DNA of 64,000 bases from Tillandsia leiboldiana (lineage: Eukaryota > Streptophyta > Magnoliopsida > Poales > Bromeliaceae), in the NCBI GenBank assembly GCA_029204045.2, contig CM055072.1, forward strand, positions 1,555,651-1,619,650, in the 5' to 3' direction. This document shows, piece after piece, positions 56,945 through 64,000 of the stretch (position 1 is its first letter; each line of letters starts with the position of its first letter). Both the position numbers and the translations under genes were made by a program. Below the pieces are notes generated by a model, which worked only from the letters and a program-made list of their open reading frames with translations, was not told the origin of the DNA and ran no database searches.

Positions 56945-59209
56945 CTATCTATCTATACCTCTATATTATTCCTCTTATTTTACTGCCACGTGGCAAAATA
57001 TTAGAGATTAGAGAGGTTCAATTTTTTTTTTCATTTATTAGCATTACAAACTTAATTATTGTCTCCATAGTTTGAGATTTTTTTTTTTACGAGTTATTTA
57101 CTCTCTCTTTTATTTCTTACATCACAACCCCTCATCTTCCCAACCTCTCCTTCATATTAATTCTCATACAACCCCTCATCTTCCCAACCTCTCATTTATT
57201 ATTATTTTTTTTTTTACGAGTTATTTACTCTCTCTTTTATTTCTTACATCACAACCCTTCATCTTCCCAACCTCTCCTTCATATTAATTCTCATGTTTTT
57301 AGATGAGTGGCGCATTCTCCATAGTTTGAGATTTTTTTTTTTTTTTTTTTACGAGTTATTTACTTTCTTTTTTATTTCTTACATCACAACTCCTCATCTT
57401 TCCAATTTCTCCTCATTGTAAGGTAAATGGTGAGTTCTTTTACGTTAACTTGGTTTGTAGTTTGTAATATTCATATTGTATTTTCTTTCTATTTTTTTTT
57501 TCTTTGTGAGAAATTACAATCAAATTTTACTAATTTTTTTGATTTCTTTTCATTTTCTTTTTTGTTATAATTATGCAGAGAAGGGACATGCGGAGACCGC
57601 GAGGATCAAAAAGAAATATTGATAGATATTTGTAAGAGTTTGAGATTTTTTTTTTTTTTTTTTTACGAGTTGTTTACTTTCTTTTTTATTTTTTACATCA
57701 CAACTCCTCGTCTTTCCAATCTCTCCTCATTGTAAGGTAAATGGTGAGTTCTTTTACGTTAACTTTGTTTGTAGTTTGTAATATTCATATTGTATTTTCT
57801 TTCTATTTTTTTTTTTTTCTTTGTGAGAAATTACAATCAAATTTTACTAATTTTTTTGATTTCTTTTCATTTTCTTTTTTGTTATAATTATGCAGAGAAG
57901 GGACATGCGGAGACCGCGAGGATCAAAAAGAAATATTGATAGATATTTGTAAGAGTTTCATTTTTTATTCATTTTGATTTATCCTGATGTTTTTTCTTTA
58001 TCACATTGTTTTTTATTTTTGTTGAATTTTTCTTAATTATTTTTTTGATTATTTTATTTTTTAAAATTTTAATTATATTATATTAATCATCAATAATATC
58101 ATATAACACTTGCTACAATCGTTATATATTTCACCCCTTATTTTTCTTCTAGCTGAATAAATTATAAGACGTACGTGTCCTATGGTAAATTTGCAATGAA
58201 TTTCTACATTAAAAAAAAAGTCATTTAAATATTTTACATCAAATAAATTATACATTATTTTATTTTAAAATATTAATCTTTCTAATTTTTTTTTTTTGTG
58301 AAAAATTACAATCAAATTTGACTAATTTGTTTAACTTTTTTTTTTGTTATACTTATACAGAGAAGAAACGTGCGAAGGCCGTGAGAATTAGAAAGAAATA
58401 CGCATATAGAATTTCTGTATGGATTTCAATTTTTCTTTGTTCTAGGGTTTGTTTCTTGATTACATTATTGTTTATTTTTGCTGGATTTTATTTAATTGTT
58501 CTTTCGATTATTCTATTTTATTTTCAATTTTATTTTTTTTTCAATATTTTGATTTCAAGATTAGATTTTTCTACATGTGATTTATTTAATTATTCATTCA
58601 TATTTGCTCATTGCAGTGTAAATAGCAATGAGTTTTTTTAAGTTAGAATATGTACTTGATTGTAGTTTGCAATATTCATATTGTATTATTATTATTATTT
58701 TTTTTTTTCTTTGTGAAAAATTACAATCAAATTTGTTGTTTGATTTTTTTTTTTTTTTTTTGCTATAATTATGCAGAGAAGAAACATGCGGATGCGCGAG
58801 AATTAAAAAGAAGTACTTAGATAAAATTTCTTAAGAGTTTCAAATTTTTTTTTTTTGATTTGTCTTGGGATTTATTTTTCTATGATATTATTGTTTATTT
58901 TTACTGTTATGTTTAATACTTAATTAATCAGAATTAGAATATATAGATGGTTTAGAAAAATTTAGTTAGTTATTGTGGTAAATTTTGACGACTTATTATT
59001 CAAATCATCTATTTTTACTGCTCTTTCAATTGGTATTTATCGAGCATATTATTATAGTCGACGCGTTTGTATATTGTTTCTAATAACAATTCACTAGATT
59101 TGAACTTCACACTAAAATATTTTGATATTTATAATTTTTTATATTTTTTAATTTTATCTTTATTGATTCAAAATAGCTATCCGCCGCAACGCGCGGGTAC
59201 CTTCGCTAG
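56945..59209 (+). mobile_element. non-autonomous Helitron with repeated exon-like segment
   Basis: The 3' end has a GC hairpin (CCGCCGCAACGCGCGG) about ten bases before CTAG (59206-59209), followed by T, the plant Helitron pattern. The 5' end is less sure: TCTATCTATACCTCTATATT then CTGCCACGTGGCA. The inside is T-rich with a 317-bp direct duplication (57575 and 57892 landmarks) and four copies of an exon-like segment AGAAGGGACATGCGGAGACC preceded by TTATGCAG. No Rep/helicase is encoded. Confidence 0.75.
57325..57960. repeat. 317-bp direct duplication inside the Helitron
   Basis: GCAGAGAAGGGACATGC occurs at 57575 and 57892 with almost identical flanks on both sides; two more decayed copies of the short segment lie near 58358 and 58773. 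Confidence 0.92.
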
Positions 59210-59706
59210 TTTTAAATTAATCTGCATACCCTTCTAAACTTGTATGTAATACCTTATTACGAAAATACCCTTTCAATTAAATTGTTATCAATTTTTGTTA
59301 AATCCTATTTAGTTTCCTTTCTATTTTTGTCTTTTTTTTTTTTTTTTCACCAACTAATCACCTCCTTTTTCTTTTTGGATAATCCAATTACTTTTTCATA
59401 GATTTAGCACTCATTGTATGATCATAACTTCTATTAATTATAGAGAGGAAATTAAATAAAAATTTAAAATTTAGAGGGGTATATAAATTATTTTTAAATT
59501 TTAAAAGGGTACACTAGTATTTAATTCTTTTATTATCTTGTTATTATAAAAGCATTTGGATTTTTTTGACATATATTGTATTAATACTCTCATATTTAGA
59601 AGTTAAAATTCTTCTAAAAGTTAGACACAAAAAAGCAATACATTATTTCCCCATTAGATTTTTTTATATATATATATTTTGAAAGAAAAATAGCATACCA
59701 AGCGTT
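59210..59706. other. AT-rich intergenic sequence
   Basis: No gene; it includes a poly-T run near 59332. Confidence 0.55.
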
Positions 59707-60475
59707 ATTAACGACCCAGCCCACTAGCAATAATAACTCGTTGGGTTCAAACCACAGCCCAAAGTACTTAAGCCCAGTTATTATTACTAGTGTCCATGTC
59801 TCATATAAATTCAATCACAATTCCTTCCACATCCGATGTGGGACTATTTGGGGCGTCACAGACTCCCCCCGTTTAGGCCGCATGACGTCCTCGTCAGCCC
59901 AAACACACACATAGCCCAAGATCACCAGGCGATGTGAGACTTGTCTCGCTAGCCCTGTCATTTGGACCCAGACTCAGCCGAGACTCATCACACACTTCCG
60001 GCTGGTTATTGGCTCTGATACCAAATGTAACGACCCGGCCCACTAACAATAATAACTTGTTGGGTCCAAACCACAGCCCAAAATGCTTAAGTCCAGTTAT
60101 TATTAATAGTGTTCATGTTTCATATAAACCTTTAGGCCTGACGTACTCGTCAGCCCAAACTCTCTCGTTTAGGCCTGACGTCATCGTCAGCCCAAACACA
60201 CACACAACAGCCCAAGATCATCAGTCGATGTAAGACTTGTCTTGCTAGCCCTGTCATCTAGACCAAAGCTCAGCCGAGACTCGCCGCACACTTCCGGCTG
60301 GTTATTAGCTCTGATACCAAATATAACGACCCGACCCACTAGCAATAATAACTCGTTGGGCCCAACCCACAGCCCAAAATGCTTAAGTTCAGTTATTATT
60401 ACTAGTGTCCATGTCTCATATAAGCCCAATCATAATTCCTTTCACATCCGATGTGGGACTATTGGGGGCGTCACA
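59707..60475 (-). mobile_element. TRIM family 2 concatemer (LTR-int-LTR-int-LTR)
   Basis: Three LTRs (59707-59860, about 60026-60128 truncated, 60322-60475; the outer two are 154 bp) alternate with two internal regions, each ending in the minus-strand primer site TGGTATCAGAGC or a close variant (about 60009-60023 and 60306-60319). The middle LTR lost its right third together with part of the next internal region. GGGCGTCACA ends are intact in the outer LTRs. Confidence 0.92.
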
Positions 60476-60755
60476 AAAATACAGGACATGATACGACTCA
60501 AACCCAACAACTCGAGAACTTCTAAAAAATTAAAACACGAACACGATATAAAAACAAATAATAAATATAATATTATTAATATAATAATATATATTTATTA
60601 TATATAAAATATAAATTTTAGTAAATTATTGTTATATTTCTCATATGAATAAATTTTTTTTATTGATATTTCATATATTTTAAATAAATTTTTTTTTGTC
60701 ATATATAATTTATTTTTATTGTCTAAAAAAAAAATTTTATGTACTCATAAACAAA

Positions 60756-60837
<82 letters not shown>

Positions 60838-61024
60838 CTAGACTAGAATACTATTAATAGTACCAAGTAATTGGTGCTATTAAGTTTTTAACCGTTGAAT
60901 TTGCATTTTATATTTTATCTTTTTCTCCCTTTAGTCGACTTTACAAAAGCACAAATTAGAATATAAATTTAATGGTAAAAAATTCACAAGTATGGATGGA
61001 GTTGTGCTTTTAAAAATATATAAG

Positions 61025-61075
<51 letters not shown>

Positions 61076-61206
61076 TTTAATTGTATTTGTTATGAATCGG
61101 CATTGTACGCGTATCCAAAAAGTGTTCACATCGGACACGAGTCCGACACAGACATGCGAGTGTCCGACACAAGCACGCAAGACTTATAGAAATGTCCGTG
61201 ATACAT
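60476..61206. mobile_element. MITE, GTGTCCGACAC family, copy C, split by a foldback
   Basis: The left part matches 44230-44480 (ATATTATTAATATAATAATA) and the right part matches 44570-44700 (GGACACGAGTCCGACAC, TGTCCGTGATACATA). Between them are (TA)n, the foldback at 60834-61022, and (CT)n(TA)n. Its left end is cut by the TRIM concatemer. Confidence 0.82.
60834..61022. mobile_element. foldback element in the TA core of a MITE
   Basis: The left arm TACTATTAATAGTACCAAG belongs to the GCTATCGATAG family and the right arm GAGTTGTGCTTTTAAAAATA to the TTTAAAAGCA family, so it looks chimeric. Flanked by (TA)n at about 60760-60833 and (CT)n(TA)n at about 61023-61070. Confidence 0.75.
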
Positions 61207-62225
61207 AAGTAGCATGTCATTTGCTTTATTTATTTTTTTTCAAAATAAATATAACTAAAAATATAAAATAATTAAGCTTTAAATTTAAATTTTTAAATAT
61301 CAATCATTAAATTCTTTGCTACCTACGACGCTAGAGACAGTAGACTGGCCTTTAGAATATATTAATTTCATAAAAATTTTATTTTTGAAAGAGGGATGCA
61401 CTTTTACACATCCAATAAATTTAAACATGTTGCAATAGGAGATGACTATATCCCTTTATATTTGAATTATATTAATTCTCTTAATAATCACCAGTAATTC
61501 AACCTTATTTTATAAACCAAATGATTCTCATTATTATTATTTTTATTATTTTAATAACTGATGAAATTGCATCCTTAAAGGCTAAAACCAATTGCTCTAA
61601 TTAACTACATTAACTAGCAATTAGAGAGGCATAAAGAGGAGCTCTTAAATCATGCTTAAGAGCTAATTAATCTTAATGAAGAAAAAAAAATTAAAAAAAT
61701 ATTACAATTATAAAAAAAATAATTATAATTTTTGGATATAAATATAAGTGACATGTGGGATGGATTTATAGTGGGCTACAGCAAGACAAAATCAGATAGG
61801 AACAAGGCCTAAGTTAAATGACAAAAATGCCCCTAGCAAAGTTGTTTTTCTAAGACACTACAATTCCAAGGTGGTTTTTTTTTTTTTTTTTTCTTTATGC
61901 TATAGTTTTGTTTATTTTGAAATAAATTTAACTGAAAATATAAAATAGCTAAATTTAAAATTAAAAATTTTGAATATTAATTATCAAAATTTTTATCACT
62001 TACGCCAAAAATGATCAACATTTCAAAATTTTATTGTAATGAAACTAACTGAAAGGATCCATGCATTATTTTGTCCAACAAAGTATGATGTGGACTCCAA
62101 GAGAAACTGTCAAAGAGAATTATATGCTTCAACTTAAATGTGATCTTCATGTATATATACCTTTCCTTCTTTGTGTGTGTGTTTCCCATATACACACAAC
62201 ACCATTATGTTTTAATTTTAGGAGA
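61207..62225. other. AT-rich intergenic sequence
   Basis: Contains two decayed single copies of the 26.1-kb array unit (about 61220-61340 and 61900-62010). No gene. Confidence 0.6.
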
Positions 62226-62229
62226 CACA

Positions 62230-62264
<35 letters not shown>

Positions 62265-63180
62265 TAAAAGCTCTCAATAATACATTACAATCTCTCTCTC
62301 TTAAATAAAAACTCTTAATAGCACATGACAATCTCTTTCTCTCTCATACTTAAAAGCTCTCAATAACACATTAATCTCTCTCTCTGCTCTCTCATTAAAT
62401 GAGTACTTATTCTGTACTTTTTAAAAATAATAATACATGATAATCTCTTTCTCTTCCATAAGAGCTTTCGATCTCTCTATCTCCCATTAAATGAGTACGT
62501 ATTCGTACGGAAACCTTCGTATTTATAAGTTATTTTCGATGATCGAACATTCGATTTGATAATCTATTTCGTTAGACATAACTGACAGTATTAAAATTTT
62601 CTATAAATCAAATTTTATAATTTTATAATTTTATTTATTTAGTGAACGAATAACTTTAAAATAAAAAATAATAAAAATTTAAAATTTAAATCAGAAATAT
62701 TGATCTTGCTCTTGATATTAAGTAAAATTTTTTATTAAAATTTTTTATAGTGTGGATTGTTTCGACACTATTGAACTTACAAACGACTATTAAAATAGTT
62801 ATTTTTAAAACTTTTTAATTACTTAATAAATAATATTAAAAAATTAAAAAAATTAATTTTAAAATAATTTTAATAATATAAATTATGCCTAACGAAATTC
62901 ATCGTTAAACCGGATGTTTCATTATAAAAAAAAATAACTTACAAACACAAGACTCCGTACTTTATAAAGTACGGAAGAAAAGTACTCTCATTATATAAAA
63001 GCTCACATGACAATTAATCTCTCTCTCTCTTACATAAAAGCTCTCATGACAATCTCTCTCTCTCTCTCTCTCTCTCTTATATAAAAGCTTTCAATAACAC
63101 ACATGACAAATTCACACACTCTCTCTCTCAAATATAAAAGCTCACAAATAACACAAAAACAAACGCATACCCTTACTCAC
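62226..63180. repeat. degenerate CT-rich repeats upstream of the HD-Zip gene
   Basis: Repeated blocks of (CT)n followed by TTAAATAAAAGCTCTCAATA or a variant and then ACACAT(G)ACAA, in two clusters (62230-62480 and 63000-63140) around AT-rich DNA. CT/GA tracts of this kind are common in plant promoters and leaders. Confidence 0.85.
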
Positions 63181-63252
63181 AATATTAAAGCACAAAAGAG
63201 AAACCCCCTCTTTCCATCTTTTCCCTCTTTTATTTATCTCCTCTTCTCTCCC

Positions 63253-63268
63253 TTATATATATATATAA
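63253..63268 (+). promoter_or_regulatory. possible TATA box of the HD-Zip gene
   Basis: TTATATATATATATAAA lies about 95 bp before the start codon and just after a CT-rich stretch; the nearby TA-rich leader makes the exact box uncertain. Confidence 0.45.
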
Positions 63269-63348
63269 ATACATTTCCATCTTAACCACCAAATCCATAT
63301 ATATACATACATATACATATATATATATATATACATATATAGCTTTGC

Positions 63349-63717
63349 ATGGAACATGAAAGGGAATGCACCATGACAACCCTTTGCCTAGGCTTAGGAG
63401 GCGAATATGGCGAGAGCTGGAACCCTAAACGGTGTCGCGAGTTCGATCCAAAGCAGCACGTCAAGTTCGACGTATTGTTCCCGACGCGGTCGTCGTACCA
63501 GAAGAAGGTGATCATGAGCGAATCGGTCGAAAACAACGCAAACGACGTCGCCTCCCTCTGCGAATCGCGGTCGAGGAGCATCAACAACAACAACAACAGA
63601 GGAGTCGAAAGTGGCAGCGAGGAGGGCAATGGCGGCACGAGGAAAAAGCTTCGGCTCACGAATGACCAACTCGCATTGCTCGAAACCAGCTTTGTTCAAC
63701 ACAACACCCTTAATTCC
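63349..63717 (+). CDS. HD-Zip class II transcription factor, first exon (partial gene)
   Basis: First exon of a homeodomain-leucine zipper gene that runs off the window. 123 codons from the ATG at 63349 to a GTATGC donor at 63718; an alternative ATG is at 63373. Residues about 10-16 (TLCLGLG) form an LxLxL EAR repression motif, as in most class II proteins; KFDVLFPTRSSYQ is in the N-terminal conserved region. The homeodomain begins at about residue 97 (TRKKLRLTNDQLALLETSF), with class-II-type wording, and is interrupted after QHNTLNS, where class II genes commonly have an intron. The rest of the homeodomain, the zipper and the CPSCE motif are not in the window. Family known to bind pseudopalindromic AT-rich sites and repress transcription, often in shade response; the exact orthologue is not decided. 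Confidence 0.9.
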
Positions 63718-64000
63718 GTATGCGAAACAAATATCGCAAACATTTTTTATCGCATTTACATATGTATATATATATATACTCATCAACTTTGGCTAACATT
63801 TTACATTTTTCTACTGGGAGACTTCAACGAGCAACAATTGCACCTATCGATCTGTCTCCTGATCCGCCAGTTAGGAATCAATAGAAGTATTTTGGATTAT
63901 CAGTTTGTTCCTAACCATTCGGACCACCCACCAGATTACAGATAGACTGACAAGAGTTTTGTTGACTCGCTTGGGCTCACTTCGAATCATTCATTTCTCT
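63718..64000 (+). other. start of HD-Zip intron 1, with a foreign-looking segment
   Basis: Intron sequence after the donor. From about 63825 the composition becomes less AT-rich and does not resemble the expected second exon; it may be a transposon inserted in the intron. Confidence 0.5.

Overview
The window is nuclear DNA of a flowering plant, most likely a monocot. Four protein-coding genes have plant-type introns and sit in a dense, AT-rich, nested transposon landscape with very long (TA)n and (CT)n tracts. The F-box/kelch gene has a very GC-rich first exon followed by much less GC-rich exons, and the telomere-like tract is the TTTAGGG type. Together these suggest a commelinid monocot outside the grasses (a bromeliad such as pineapple would fit), but the species is not proven by the sequence.

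Layout. 1-3060: 3' half of a decayed Ty1/copia element ending in a truncated LTR. 3201-14063: an almost intact Ty3/gypsy chromovirus on the minus strand, with 2.9-kb LTRs, inserted in a TA microsatellite with a TATAT target duplication. 14064-15470: TA microsatellites alternating with foldback elements. 15838-19133: a probable large solo LTR carrying a 576-bp miniature LTR retrotransposon (TRIM) with a perfect duplication. 20714-24668 (-): three-exon F-box/kelch-repeat gene. 25.1-36.8 kb: transposon-derived DNA, including nested inverted-repeat elements, three solo LTRs in the window overall with perfect 5-bp duplications (two of them here), Mutator-type MITEs and an inverted-repeat element with a telomere-like core. 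36830-38480: a 103-bp tandem repeat ending about 300 bp upstream of the next gene. 38784-47428 (+): 14-exon class I alpha-1,2-mannosidase (GH47, Golgi MNS1/2 type). 49404-52645 (-): ribosomal protein L7 with six coding exons and a leader intron built from repeats carrying telo-boxes. 53.3-61.2 kb: foldbacks, TRIM copies including a head-to-tail concatemer, and a Helitron. 62.2-63.2 kb: CT-rich repeats leading to 63349, the first exon of an HD-Zip class II gene that continues beyond the window.

The four genes are not a functional cluster: one is a candidate ubiquitin-ligase substrate adaptor, one trims N-glycans in the Golgi, one is a ribosomal protein and one a transcription factor. No toxin, defence or prokaryote-like system was found. 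The unusual content is in the mobile and repetitive DNA: several unrelated inverted-repeat families sitting inside (TA)n tracts, two TRIM families with different LTRs but a shared internal block, twin solo LTRs of one family in introns of adjacent genes, and repeat arrays placed against gene promoters. Exon boundaries were inferred by eye from reading frame and GT-AG sites; no alignment was run.
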